Source of the DNA: Actinomycetota bacterium
GTDB lineage: Bacteria; Actinomycetota; Actinomycetes; Nanopelagicales; Nanopelagicaceae
Length of the DNA stretch: 10,696 bases
Assembly (NCBI GenBank): GCA_947459935.1
Contig: CANHFN010000020.1
Span: 1-10,696 of the forward strand
Direction: 5' to 3'
Under the pieces are notes generated by a model that was not told the DNA's origin, ran no database searches, and saw only the letters and a list, made by a program, of their open reading frames with translations. The translations under genes were made by a program, and so were the position numbers. Positions within the stretch are counted from its first letter, which is position 1; each line of letters starts with the position of its first letter. Below are positions 1 to 8,258 of this stretch, in pieces.

Positions 1-2647
1 AAACAGATCCATAGGACATGGCACCTGTAGAAAAACGCTTAATGATCTCGCTAATAGATTCAACTTCATCAATTGAAATAGGCGGGTTAACACCATCTTT
101 GAATTGGAATAACCCGCGAAGAGTCATCAAACGCGTGCTTTGTTCATTGACACGATCGGTGTAACGCTTGAAAATGTCATAACGCTTATTGCGGGTTGAA
201 TGCTGCAAAGTAAAAACAGTTTGGGGATCAAACAAGTGAGGCTCACCTTCGCGGCGCCACTGATACTCCCCGCCAATAGGAAGGCGCTTTGTCCCAGGAA
301 CTTCTCCCCCTGGCGGATATGCAACGTGGTGGCGAGCAATTGTTTCTTGAGCAATGATGTCTAGTGAAACACCACCAAGACGAGAAGTCGTTCCAACGAA
401 GTATTCATCTACAACTTCTTGAGAGAGACCAATAGCTTCGAAAACTTGAGCTCCCGTGTATGAAGCGATTGTGCTGATACCCATCTTGGACATCACCTTA
501 AGCACGCCCTTGCCAAGACTCTTGATCAGATTCTTCACAGCTTTTTCTGGAGTAATGCCAGATATAACACCTTGGAGCACTAAATCTTCTGCCGATTCCA
601 TGGCTAGGTATGGATTAACACACGCTGCGCCGTAACCAATAAGAAGTGCAACATGGTGAACCTCTCGCACATCACCTGCTTCAACAACAAGTCCAACTTT
701 GGTACGAGTTTTTTCACGGATCAAGTGATGGTGCACCGCAGATGTAAGAAGAAGTGAAGGAATTGGAGCGTTTTCCGCATCACCATCACGATCAGATAAA
801 ACAATAATGCGCGCACCATCATTGATTGCTTGTGAAACTTCTGCCTTAATCTCATTGAGGCGATCTCGTAATGATTCTCCCCCATCGGCAATACTGAATA
901 AACCTCGAATCACATGCGCGCTAAGTCCTGGATAATCTCCATCGGCATTCACGTGAATGATTTTCGCGAGCTCATCATTATCAATTACCGGAAAAGCTAA
1001 TGAGATCTGGCGACAACTGCTAGGACCTGGATCAAGCAAGTTATGTTCTGGCCCCATTGAGGTACCAAGACTTGTTACAAGTTCTTCGCGAATTGCATCC
1101 AATGGAGGGTTTGTTACCTGTGCAAATAGTTGCGAGAAATAATCAAAAATTAAACGTGGCTTCTCTGATAATGCTGCAATAGGTGTATCTGTTCCCATTG
1201 AGCCAAGTGCTTCCATGCCGCTCTTAGCCATTGGTGTAACAAGAATGCGAAGTTCTTCTTCTGTATATCCAAATGCGCGCTGGCGTCGAACAACAGATGA
1301 GTGTGGATAGACGATGTGCTCGCGAGATGGAAGGTCGCTGAGCTTTACCATTCCGGCATGCAGCCAGTCTTTATAAGGGGCTGCATTAGCCAGTTCATCT
1401 TTGATTTCGCCATCTTCAATAATGCGGCCCGCTTCAATATCAACTAAGAACATTTTTCCAGGCTGCAAGCGACCTTTGCGTTCAATGTTTTCAGCTGGAA
1501 TATCTAGCACTCCAACTTCAGATGCAAGAACTACAAGTCCATCTTTTGTAACCCAGTATCTGGAAGGGCGCAGACCGTTACGGTCCAACACCGCGCCTAC
1601 TTGATGGCCATCGGTAAAGGTCACACATGCTGGACCATCCCATGGCTCCATCATTGAAGCATGGAATGCATAGAAGTCTCTGCGATTCTGAGGCATTGAT
1701 GCATGGTTTTCCCAAGCTTCAGGAATCATCATTAAGACTGCGTGCGGAAGTGATCGTCCACCTAAATACAAAAGTTCTAGAACTTCATCAAAAGATGCAG
1801 AGTCTGAGCCTGACATCTCCACAATTGGGAATAAACGTTTCAAGTCTCCAGGAATAACATCGCTTGCCAGTAAAGATTCGCGTGCGCGCATCCAATTGCG
1901 ATTTCCCTTGACTGTATTGATTTCACCGTTGTGAGCAATAAAACGATAAGGGTGAGCAAGAGGCCAGGAAGGGAATGTGTTGGTTGAAAAGCGAGAGTGA
2001 ACTAATGCTAATGGTGAAACTACCCGCTCATCAGAGAGTTCAGGGAAAAACTCCTCTAACTGACCCGTTGTAAGCATTCCCTTATACACAATTGTTTGCG
2101 AGGACAAGGACGGGAAATACAGATCAAGTGCGTGCTCAGCGCGCTTTCGCAAACAAAACGCCAGGCGATCTAATGCGATCCCTGTCTCGCCATTCTTGCC
2201 AGCAATAAATAATTGTTGAAAGTCAGGCATCACTGAAAGAGCGGTCTTGCCTAATGAACTGGAATTAATCGGAACTTCGCGCCAGCCGAGAACAACTAAT
2301 CCCTCTTGTTCAGCTATTTTTGCGATATCGCTCTTTACATCTGCCCCTTGAGCCACAAATGCAATACCTGTTGCATAGGCATTGGCTGCTGGAAGTTTGA
2401 AATCAACAACAGCCTGGAAATAGGCATCTGGAATGCGAATCAAGATTCCTGCACCATCACCACTATCGGGTTCAGCACCTGATGCCCCACGGTGTTCCAT
2501 GTTGCGAAGAGCGGTCAATGCTTTGGCAACAATTTCATGCGTTGGAATTTTGTTAAGGGTGGCAACCATCGCAACTCCGCAAGCATCATGTTCTTGGGCA
2601 GGGTTATAGAGCCCTTGTGCTTGTGGATAGTTGGATGCAAGTGCCAT
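1..2647 (-). CDS. gltB: Glutamate synthase [NADPH] large subunit, N-terminal 882 residues (runs off the window)
   Basis: The large (alpha) subunit of GOGAT makes glutamate from glutamine and 2-oxoglutarate in the cytoplasm. I translated the minus strand from the ATG at 2647; the frame is the same at the start, near 1240 and at the window edge, and I met no stop. The catalytic Cys of the class II amidotransferase domain is Cys23 (DACGVAM), so a short propeptide would be removed. Amidotransferase motifs follow: [12 protein letters not shown] from residue 217, NGEINT at 240-245, GNRNW at 248-252 and GSDS at 280-283. A central domain comes next, and the start of the FMN-binding synthase domain is visible as [12 protein letters not shown] at 870-881. 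The family is about 1500 residues, so roughly 40% lies beyond position 1, including the Fe-S cysteines. A 114-nt spacer separates it from the upstream transporter gene, the widest gap in the window. gltD is not seen. Confidence 0.96.
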   Translation of the reverse strand, partial: MALASNYPQAQGLYNPAQEHDACGVAMVATLNKIPTHEIVAKALTALRNMEHRGASGAEPDSGDGAGILIRIPDAYFQAVVDFKLPAANAYATGIAFVAQGADVKSDIAKIAEQEGLVVLGWREVPINSSSLGKTALSVMPDFQQLFIAGKNGETGIALDRLAFCLRKRAEHALDLYFPSLSSQTIVYKGMLTTGQLEEFFPELSDERVVSPLALVHSRFSTNTFPSWPLAHPYRFIAHNGEINTVKGNRNWMRARESLLASDVIPGDLKRLFPIVEMSGSDSASFDEVLELLYLGGRSLPHAVLMMIPEAWENHASMPQNRRDFYAFHASMMEPWDGPACVTFTDGHQVGAVLDRNGLRPSRYWVTKDGLVVLASEVGVLDIPAENIERKGRLQPGKMFLVDIEAGRIIEDGEIKDELANAAPYKDWLHAGMVKLSDLPSREHIVYPHSSVVRRQRAFGYTEEELRILVTPMAKSGMEALGSMGTDTPIAALSEKPRLIFDYFSQLFAQVTNPPLDAIREELVTSLGTSMGPEHNLLDPGPSSCRQISLAFPVIDNDELAKIIHVNADGDYPGLSAHVIRGLFSIADGGESLRDRLNEIKAEVSQAINDGARIIVLSDRDGDAENAPIPSLLLTSAVHHHLIREKTRTKVGLVVEAGDVREVHHVALLIGYGAACVNPYLAMESAEDLVLQGVISGITPEKAVKNLIKSLGKGVLKVMSKMGISTIASYTGAQVFEAIGLSQEVVDEYFVGTTSRLGGVSLDIIAQETIARHHVAYPPGGEVPGTKRLPIGGEYQWRREGEPHLFDPQTVFTLQHSTRNKRYDIFKRYTDRVNEQSTRLMTLRGLFQFKDGVNPPISIDEVESISEIIKRFSTGAMSYGSV

Positions 2648-2761
2648 GCGCGATGCTCCTACGGGATGATCCTGAGTGTGAAGGGACATCCTTGGCCCGG
2701 GCGTGCTTAGTGCGAAAGCGTAGCAATAAGTAAGGTAAAGGGAAGGCTCAGAATGGGCTAA
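2648..2761 (-). other. Intergenic spacer upstream of gltB, probable site of a gltB promoter
   Basis: At 114 nt this is the only sizeable non-coding stretch in the window, so it is the natural place for a gltB promoter or nitrogen control. I looked for -35/-10 pairs on the minus strand. TACCTT and TACGCT fit a loose TAnnnT -10, but neither has a good TTGACA-like partner at 16-18 nt. I found no strong hairpin followed by a T-run, so no terminator is called for the upstream operon. Read-through from the transporter gene remains possible. The promoter role is inferred from spacing only. Confidence 0.4.
2656..2660 (-). promoter_or_regulatory. Shine-Dalgarno site that decides the gltB start
   Basis: Minus-strand AGGAG lies 8 nt before the ATG at 2647. 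A second in-frame ATG at 2689 would add 14 residues ([14 protein letters not shown]), but its only purine run, AAGG, touches the ATG directly, which is too close for normal ribosome binding. The site therefore favours 2647, giving a 22-residue propeptide before Cys23. Confidence 0.7.
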
Positions 2762-3469
2762 TTAGATGCCGGAAATATTGGCGAGTTGCCCAATTCCAGC
2801 GGTAATTGCCATACCCAAGCAACCACCAATCAAGACACGAACGGTCGGTGCCAGAACTTTTGATCCAGAAATCTTGGCGCTGATCAGGCCAGTCAGTATC
2901 AAGCCGCCTAACGTAAAGGCCACAATGCTCCACGCTTTGGTATCCAAGGTTGGTGCAAAGGCGCCAGCAAATGGAATCAAGCCGCCTGTTGTGAATGCGA
3001 TTGCTGAAGCAATAGCAGCCTGAACTGGTCTGGCCTTAGTGTGCGGAAACTGGCCAAGCTCATCCCGCAAATGTGCTTCCAATGGATCTTTGCGGTGCAT
3101 CTCTAGTGCAACTTGTAAAGCAAGTGCAGGAGTCAGGCCACGATTGATATAAATATGTTGGAGCTCTTGAAGTTCACCATCTGGATCTGCCGCGAGATGT
3201 TCAATTTCTAAGAGGCGATCAGATGCTTCAACATCATTTTGTGAACGTACTGAAACGTATTCACCAACAGCCATAGACATAGCACCTGCAGTAATTCCTG
3301 CGATGCCGGCCGTTACAAGAAAATCATTTTTACCTGCCGCTGCCACACCCACCATCAATGAGGCGGTAGAAACCAATCCATCATTGGCACCCAAGACTGC
3401 AGCACGCAACCAACCCGCTCGGTGTGTCCGATGTTCCAGGTTGCGCTTGTAAACCTCTTCAAGTGCCAT
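2762..3469 (-). CDS. VIT1/CCC1-family Fe(II)/Mn(II) membrane transporter
   Basis: This 235-residue protein is probably an inner-membrane transporter of ferrous iron and/or manganese, in the family of yeast CCC1 and plant VIT1. The N-terminal block GWLRAAVLGANDGLVSTAS (residues 19-37) and AGAMSMAVGEYVSV (61-74) are family signatures with the conserved Asp30, Met64/Met66 and Glu70. An acidic, Glu-rich stretch at about 80-140 (including Glu88, Glu90, Glu99, Glu102) matches the cytosolic metal-binding helices between TM2 and TM3. Three more hydrophobic spans follow at about 148-170, 178-200 and 208-230, giving the usual five. The ATG at 3469 has an AGG 8 nt upstream and sits 20 nt after the lgt stop, so it is probably co-transcribed with lgt. 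The choice between iron, manganese and another metal cannot be made from sequence. Confidence 0.88.
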   Translation of the reverse strand: MALEEVYKRNLEHRTHRAGWLRAAVLGANDGLVSTASLMVGVAAAGKNDFLVTAGIAGITAGAMSMAVGEYVSVRSQNDVEASDRLLEIEHLAADPDGELQELQHIYINRGLTPALALQVALEMHRKDPLEAHLRDELGQFPHTKARPVQAAIASAIAFTTGGLIPFAGAFAPTLDTKAWSIVAFTLGGLILTGLISAKISGSKVLAPTVRVLIGGCLGMAITAGIGQLANISGI

Positions 3470-3489
3470 TTGCTTAGCCTACCTGAAAG

Positions 3490-4296
3490 CTATGCATTCT
3501 TTCTTGAGCCACGAGCGAAAACAAGCGCTGCGCCAATGCCAACGATCACGCTAACCCACACATTCACACGTAAACCAGCGATCGTGTTAGCAGAATCTAT
3601 GCGGATGAGTTCTATGAAGAATCTGCCTAAGCAATACGAGAATACGTATGCCGCAAATACCTGTCCAGATTTTAGCCTTTTGCCAAATCTGATCAAAACA
3701 ACTGCCACAACAACACACCAGATTGCTTCATACAAAAATGTCGGATGAAATGTTTCAAATTGGCTGTAACCAGCGGGGCGATATCTAGCTGGAACTTCTA
3801 ACGCCCACCATGCATCCAGTGGTCGTCCAAATAATTCACCATTAAACCAATTCCCAAATCTTCCTATTGCTTGGGCAAACAAAATTCCAGGTGCTAAGGC
3901 ATCAATGAACACGGAAAAAGGTGGCAATTCCACTTGTTTTGCCAGCATTCGATATCGAATGTAAGCACCCAAGATTCCCAGAGAGATTGCGCCCCAAATT
4001 CCTAAACCACCTTGCCAAATCTTTAGTGCATCTAATGGGTTTCCATTTGAACCAAAGTATTCAGCAGGTGAGGAAATTACATGATAGATGCGCCCACCAA
4101 TGACACCAGCTGGGACAGCAGTGATTGCAACTTCAGAAACCACGCCCCTGCCAAGTGGGGTTGCTGCACGAAACCTTCTATCGCCCAACCAAATCGCTAC
4201 TGCTATTCCCGTGATGATGCACAGTGCGTAGTAGTGAATTGTTACAGGACCAACCCCAAACGCCGATTCACTTGGCGTTGGAAAGGCGAGCAACAA
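3490..4296 (-). CDS. lgt: Prolipoprotein diacylglyceryl transferase
   Basis: Lgt moves a diacylglyceryl group from phosphatidylglycerol to the lipobox cysteine thiol of prolipoproteins, the first step of lipoprotein maturation, in the cytoplasmic membrane. The 268-residue length is normal for a minimal Lgt. Visible motifs are IHYYAL (20-25), GGRIYH (67-72), the signature GRFGNWFNGE (145-154), HPTFLYE (184-190) and GRFFIE (224-229), with several hydrophobic spans. The start is a TTG at 4296, three nucleotides after the TAA of the upstream DsbA-like gene and in the same reading frame; the next codon, at 4293, is also TTG and could serve instead. A GAGG lies about 11 nt upstream of 4296. There is no ATG or GTG nearby that keeps the N-terminal span. 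Initiation is probably coupled to termination of the gene before it. Confidence 0.96.
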   Translation of the reverse strand: MLLAFPTPSESAFGVGPVTIHYYALCIITGIAVAIWLGDRRFRAATPLGRGVVSEVAITAVPAGVIGGRIYHVISSPAEYFGSNGNPLDALKIWQGGLGIWGAISLGILGAYIRYRMLAKQVELPPFSVFIDALAPGILFAQAIGRFGNWFNGELFGRPLDAWWALEVPARYRPAGYSQFETFHPTFLYEAIWCVVVAVVLIRFGKRLKSGQVFAAYVFSYCLGRFFIELIRIDSANTIAGLRVNVWVSVIVGIGAALVFARGSRKNA

Positions 4297-4299
4297 AGC

Positions 4300-5007
4300 T
4301 TAGTTCGCCTCTACAGCTGCGCTGAACTCACCTAGATCAAAGTTCGGGCTAGTGCGCTCCCAGAGTTTTCCATTAATGAAGACAGTTGGTGTCCCCTGAA
4401 CGCCAAACTTAGACATTGAATCGTAGTTAGCTTTAACTACATCAACCTTTTCTCCATCATTAACGCACTTGGTGAATTTTTCGGAGTTAATACCGATCTT
4501 TTCACCAATTTTAATTAACGTTTCATTACTCCAGAAGCCAGAGTTTTCAAGAGGAGACTGAACTGCATAGAGTGCTTTATGGAAATCAAGATACTGGCCC
4601 TCATCTGCAGCACAGAATGATGCATTAGCAGCTCGCACAGATTCATCACCCAAGAATGAAAGTACGTGGAATCGTACAGTTGCCTTCTTTTCGCGAACTA
4701 AAGTATCGATATACTCACCAAACGCATCTTCGAAGTTTTTACACACTGGACACTGTGGATCTTCCCAAATATCAATTACCTTAGGTAAGCCAGCGTTAAA
4801 TACAATCGCTGAACCATTATCTGGATCAACTGTTGAAGTGACAGCAGGCTTCAACTTCATGCCACCTAAGGCAGCAAGTGAGGCATTTTCCTTATCATTT
4901 TGACTCATCATTGAAAAAAAGACACCTGTTGCAACAACCAACAAAACCATCGCAATTACGATCCAGCGAGTTACGTTGTCACCGCTCTTGACTTGTTGCT
5001 TAGCCAT
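4300..5007 (-). CDS. Membrane-anchored DsbA-like thiol-disulfide oxidoreductase (Thioredoxin_4 type)
   Basis: The protein has 235 residues. A basic N-terminus and one hydrophobic span at about 14-34 would anchor it in the membrane with the catalytic domain outside. The active site is CPVC (Cys86-Cys89) in WEDPQCPVCKNFE, and the cis-proline loop is GVQGTPTVFING (202-213, Pro207), which together define the DsbA/DsbG-like thioredoxin fold. Two further cysteines, Cys132 and Cys181, fall in the inserted helical region and could form a second disulfide. It probably makes or rearranges disulfides in exported proteins. It follows the MauE-like gene by 2 nt and is followed by lgt after 3 nt. The ATG at 5007 has a very strong ribosome-binding site. 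Whether it acts as oxidase or isomerase cannot be told. A serine/threonine-kinase-linked thioredoxin domain is less likely because there is no other domain. Confidence 0.9.
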   Translation of the reverse strand: MAKQQVKSGDNVTRWIVIAMVLLVVATGVFFSMMSQNDKENASLAALGGMKLKPAVTSTVDPDNGSAIVFNAGLPKVIDIWEDPQCPVCKNFEDAFGEYIDTLVREKKATVRFHVLSFLGDESVRAANASFCAADEGQYLDFHKALYAVQSPLENSGFWSNETLIKIGEKIGINSEKFTKCVNDGEKVDVVKANYDSMSKFGVQGTPTVFINGKLWERTSPNFDLGEFSAAVEAN

Positions 5008-5009
5008 TC

Positions 5010-5504
5010 TTACTCCTTTGTCGAAGGTGCTGCTTTTTCAATGGACAACTTTCCATACGGGAAAAAGTATAGATAAAGGGCGGCAAGGGCCAAACCTAAA
5101 TCGCGCATGATTTCAATGAAATAGTTCATTCGGACCTCAGAAGCCAATGATGGATCGATCTCCCCGCCGCCACCAAAGCAGCCGCAGTCAATCAACATTC
5201 CCCGAGCCCAAACTGAGGCGATGGCACCGATAAAGACAACCATAATCAAACCACTGAGAACTGCTGCCGGGCGAACCATGAAACCAAGAATCAAAAGAAG
5301 TCCGATTGCCACTTCAAGCCACGGCAAGGCATATCCAATGAGGTGAGCTAGATCAGTTGGCAACAATTTATAGGCGGCAACTGCATTTGCTGATTCAGTT
5401 GGCTTAAAGACTTTTAACCCACCAGCAACAAGTAAGACTCCCCCTAAAGTGAGTCGGGCCAATAAAGTGATAACTGGCTGAAAACGGGTATTTAGTTTTC
5501 TCAT
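5010..5504 (-). CDS. MauE/DoxX-family integral membrane protein, likely redox partner of the adjacent DsbA-like protein
   Basis: A 164-residue protein with four predicted spans at about 12-32, 55-75, 78-98 and 132-150. Family marks are RLTLGGVLLVAGGLKV (17-32), AYKLLP (44-49), LPWLEVAIG (60-68) and the two-cysteine motif DCGCFGGG (106-113, Cys107 and Cys109), followed by an Arg-Asp at 134-135 at the start of the last span. These fit the methylamine-utilisation MauE group (PF07291) within the DoxX-like clan. MauE works with the thioredoxin-like MauD in disulfide formation of methylamine dehydrogenase. No mau genes are present here, so a general role in passing electrons to or from the neighbouring CPVC protein is the inference. 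The ATG at 5504 overlaps the trpA stop as ATGA, with GAGG 4 nt upstream. Confidence 0.85.
   Translation of the reverse strand: MRKLNTRFQPVITLLARLTLGGVLLVAGGLKVFKPTESANAVAAYKLLPTDLAHLIGYALPWLEVAIGLLLILGFMVRPAAVLSGLIMVVFIGAIASVWARGMLIDCGCFGGGGEIDPSLASEVRMNYFIEIMRDLGLALAALYLYFFPYGKLSIEKAAPSTKE
5013..5019 (-). promoter_or_regulatory. Strong Shine-Dalgarno site for the DsbA-like gene
   Basis: Minus-strand AAAGGAG lies 5 nt before the ATG at 5007 and just upstream of the MauE-like stop codon TAA (5012-5010). It is the best match to the 16S anti-SD among the starts I inspected in this operon. This suggests that the DsbA-like protein is made at a higher rate than its neighbours, most of which depend on stop-start coupling. 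Confidence 0.75.
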
Positions 5505-6301
5505 CGTCCCTCACGAACTCCCAACGCTAACTCTTTCGCTAAATCAGATATGGCATCTAGCCCTGCTTGCTCTGATGGCGCATCTAGCAATAACTTAATA
5601 AAGGCTGAGCCAACAATTACTCCATCTGCGTACGCCGCTAATGACTTGGCCTGTTCACGAGTTGAAACACCAAGGCCCACAGAGATTGGAAGTTCTGTGA
5701 CTGTGCGGACACGTGAAACTAGCTCACTGGCAGTTGAAGAAACCGCGTCCCTGCTCCCTGTTACACCCATCATGCTTGCTGCATAAACAAAGCCACCTGT
5801 TTTGGCTGTTACATTCTTCAAACGTTCATTGCTAGTACTTGGTGCCACCACATAAATAGGATTTATTCCGCTCTTACCTGTAGCTGCAATCCATTCATCA
5901 GACTCTTCAATTGTTAGATCAGGGGTAATCACACCTGAGCCCCCATTGTCGGCAATCGACTGAGCAAACTTTTCAACACCATATTTAGCTATCGGATTCC
6001 AATACGTCATAACTACTGCAGCAACTCCAGTATCGGATGCGACCTTGAGCGCTGCAAAAACATCTGCTGCTTTAGTTCCCGCCTTTATGGAAATATCAGC
6101 CGCCTCTTGAATGACAGGTCCATCCATCACCGGATCGCTGTATGGAAAACCAATTTCAATCGCATCAACCCCAGCATCTGCCAAGACTCGTATTGCTTTG
6201 GCACATCCTTCCTGCGAAGGAAAGCCTGCAGGGATGTAGGCAATGAGGGCTGCGCGATTTTCTTGGCGCACCTTTGCCATTACTTGATCTAGTTGCGTCA
6301 T
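5501..6301 (-). CDS. trpA: Tryptophan synthase alpha subunit
   Basis: TrpA cleaves indole-3-glycerol phosphate to indole and glyceraldehyde 3-phosphate and channels indole to TrpB in the alpha2beta2 complex. The 266-residue length is typical. The catalytic acids fall exactly at the Salmonella positions, Glu49 (DAIEIGFPYSDP) and Asp60 (VMDGP), which supports the ATG at 6301 over the later Met8. Other family marks are MTYWNP (98-103), the phosphate-side loop GVTGSRD and the late segment DGVIVGSAF. The start overlaps the trpB stop by one base (TAATG), and no strong ribosome-binding site precedes it, so translation is probably coupled to trpB. Its own stop overlaps the MauE-like start. Nothing unusual is seen in the protein. 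Confidence 0.97.
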   Translation of the reverse strand: MTQLDQVMAKVRQENRAALIAYIPAGFPSQEGCAKAIRVLADAGVDAIEIGFPYSDPVMDGPVIQEAADISIKAGTKAADVFAALKVASDTGVAAVVMTYWNPIAKYGVEKFAQSIADNGGSGVITPDLTIEESDEWIAATGKSGINPIYVVAPSTSNERLKNVTAKTGGFVYAASMMGVTGSRDAVSSTASELVSRVRTVTELPISVGLGVSTREQAKSLAAYADGVIVGSAFIKLLLDAPSEQAGLDAISDLAKELALGVREGR

Positions 6302-7482
6302 TACAGTGGGATTCCAAAGTATTCCGCAGCGGTTTGAACATCTTTATCTCCACGACCAGACAAATTAATCAAAAGATTTGCATCTGGTCCAATTTCTTTG
6401 CCAATAACAAGTGCCCCTGCCAATGCATGCGCAGTTTCAATTGCAGGAATGATTCCTTCAGTCTTGCAGAGCAACTCAAAAGCAGCCATTGCCGCATCAT
6501 CGTTGATTGCACGGTACTCAGCTCGACCAATGTCATGGAGATAGGCATGTTCAGGACCAACGCCAGGATAATCAAGGCCTGCTGAAATTGAATGTGACTC
6601 TATTGTCTGACCGTTGTCATCCTGTAAAACATAGGAACGAGTTCCATGTAAAACACCTGGAGATCCACCAGTAATTGTTGCTGCATGGCGTCCGGTTTCA
6701 ACACCATCTCCCCCTGCTTCTAATCCGATTAATCTCACATTTGCATCAGGGATAAAAGCATTAAAGATTCCGATTGCATTAGATCCACCACCAACACAGG
6801 CAAGAACTGCGTCAGGAAGTTTGCCCGTAAGTGTCAACATTTGTTCCCGTGCTTCGATCCCAATGATTTTATGAAAATCACGAACCATTGTTGGGAAGGG
6901 ATGTGGACCTGCAACTGTTCCAAGCATGTAATGAGTATCGGCGACGTTAGTCACCCAGTCACGCATTGCTTCGTTAATCGCATCCTTTAGTGTTTTTGAA
7001 CCAGATGTAACGGGCACTACTTCTGCGCCAAGTAACTTCATTCGTGCAACATTTAATGCTTGGCGACGAGTGTCTTCTTCGCCCATATACACAACGCACT
7101 CAAGGCCCATCAATGCAGCCGCTGTTGCAGATGCAACTCCATGCTGGCCAGCACCAGTTTCCGCGATGATTCGCTTTTTGCCCATCCGCTTAGTTAAAAG
7201 TGCTTGACCTAAAACATTGTTGATTTTGTGGCTTCCAGTGTGATTTAAATCTTCACGCTTGAGGAATATTCGTGCACCACCTGCGTGCTCACCAAATCTC
7301 TTAGCTTCTGTGATGATGCTTGGGCGACCCGTATAGGTTCGGTGAAGTTCTGTGAGTTCTGCGATAAATGATGGATCTTCTTGGGAAGCTTTGTGGGCTG
7401 CCTCTAACTCTTCGAGGGCGCCAATGAGAGCTTCGGGCACAAAACGCCCGCCATACTCGCCAAAGTGTCCATCAATAATCAT
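6301..7482 (-). CDS. trpB: Tryptophan synthase beta subunit
   Basis: TrpB is the PLP enzyme that condenses indole with serine to give tryptophan. The 393 residues include the PLP-lysine motif HTGSHKINN (Lys86), AETGAGQHG (107-115, catalytic Glu108), the PLP-phosphate loop GGGSNAIG (231-238) and a C-terminal LSGRGDKD. It starts as [12 protein letters not shown], shorter at the N-terminus than some actinobacterial TrpB proteins, but the stop of trpC overlaps this ATG as ATGA. This is the classical TrpB1 type that partners TrpA, which is encoded directly downstream. The preceding ribosome-binding site is weak (AGG about 11 nt away), so coupling to trpC translation is likely. All key residues that I checked are intact. 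Confidence 0.97.
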   Translation of the reverse strand: MIIDGHFGEYGGRFVPEALIGALEELEAAHKASQEDPSFIAELTELHRTYTGRPSIITEAKRFGEHAGGARIFLKREDLNHTGSHKINNVLGQALLTKRMGKKRIIAETGAGQHGVASATAAALMGLECVVYMGEEDTRRQALNVARMKLLGAEVVPVTSGSKTLKDAINEAMRDWVTNVADTHYMLGTVAGPHPFPTMVRDFHKIIGIEAREQMLTLTGKLPDAVLACVGGGSNAIGIFNAFIPDANVRLIGLEAGGDGVETGRHAATITGGSPGVLHGTRSYVLQDDNGQTIESHSISAGLDYPGVGPEHAYLHDIGRAEYRAINDDAAMAAFELLCKTEGIIPAIETAHALAGALVIGKEIGPDANLLINLSGRGDKDVQTAAEYFGIPL

Positions 7483-8258
7483 TGGGCAAGCCTACCGAGC
7501 AACTGTCCCATCGCAACATTTGGATTTCCTGAGCGGACTAAAGCCTCTCCCACCAGTATCGCTGTTGCTCCATGTTCATGGGCAAACTCAACATCTGACC
7601 GTAAAGAGATTCCGGATTCTGCAACTCGTGCAATAGTTAAAGGAATCTGTGGAATTATCTGTGCAAACGCTTGTGTATCTACTTCAAGTGTTTTCAAATT
7701 GCGAGAATTCACACCAACTATCTCAGGTGATATTGAGAGTGCACTTTCTAATTCACTTGGAGTGTGAACTTCAATGAGAGCTCTCATGCCTAGTTCTTTC
7801 GACAGATGAAAATAGTCCTCTAGTTGATTTTTACTAAGTGCTGCCACAATCAACAGAATCACATCAGCTCCGTGTGCTCTAGCTTCATAAAACTGGTACT
7901 CATCAATCATGAAATCTTTTCGCAATATCGGCAGCTCGACTGAACTTCTCACTAAATCAAGATCTGCCAAAGTTCCGCCAAATCTACGTTGCTCAGTCAA
8001 AACACTTATCACTGCTGCTCCTGCTTCGGCATAACTTGCTGCAAGTCCGGCAGGGTCTGTAATCGGTGCAAGAGCACCCTTGCTTGGCGAAGATCTTTTA
8101 ACTTCTGCGATCACAGAAATATCCTCTGTCAACAATGTTGCTAAGCAATCCCTGACTGGTGGAGCAATCTCAAGTGCCTCAAGTAGTTGGGACATGGGCA
8201 AGCGTCTTGCTGCTAGATCCTCACGAACACCTTCAATGATCGAATCTAATACGCTCAC
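7479..8258 (-). CDS. trpC: Indole-3-glycerol phosphate synthase
   Basis: TrpC closes the indole ring, turning carboxyphenylamino-deoxyribulose phosphate into indole-3-glycerol phosphate with loss of CO2 and water. At 259 residues it is a single-domain enzyme, not the TrpC-TrpF fusion of enteric bacteria. The (beta/alpha)8-barrel motifs are [13 protein letters not shown] (49-61; Glu52, Lys54), [11 protein letters not shown] (112-122; catalytic Lys114), LIEVH (Glu163), [10 protein letters not shown] (Asn184, Arg186) and AESGI (Glu214, Ser215). The start is GTG at 8258, which overlaps the stop of the small membrane gene as GTGA. An AGAGGA 9 nt upstream inside that gene supports it. No TrpF domain is attached and no trpF is nearby. 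Confidence 0.97.
   Translation of the reverse strand: MSVLDSIIEGVREDLAARRLPMSQLLEALEIAPPVRDCLATLLTEDISVIAEVKRSSPSKGALAPITDPAGLAASYAEAGAAVISVLTEQRRFGGTLADLDLVRSSVELPILRKDFMIDEYQFYEARAHGADVILLIVAALSKNQLEDYFHLSKELGMRALIEVHTPSELESALSISPEIVGVNSRNLKTLEVDTQAFAQIIPQIPLTIARVAESGISLRSDVEFAHEHGATAILVGEALVRSGNPNVAMGQLLGRLAQ

Noticed and set aside
2697..2735. Possible hairpin around the GCGAAAGC and GGCCCGGGC elements upstream of gltB
   Set aside because: The stems I could pair are only two to four base pairs and no T-run follows, so neither a terminator nor a riboswitch can be supported.
3422..3748. 108-codon plus-strand ORF opposite lgt and the start of the transporter gene
   Set aside because: It is antisense to two well-recognised genes, spans their junction, and its translation shows no family resemblance or domain. 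It is a shadow frame.
5010..5504. Reading the MauE-like gene as part of a methylamine utilisation cluster
   Set aside because: No mauA, mauB, mauD or related genes are present. The family occurs widely outside mau clusters, so only the fold-level assignment is kept.
7352..7767. Two overlapping plus-strand ORFs (94 and 100 codons) opposite trpB/trpC
   Set aside because: They lie antisense to intact trpB and trpC, with no recognisable motifs; the complement codon pattern explains them.
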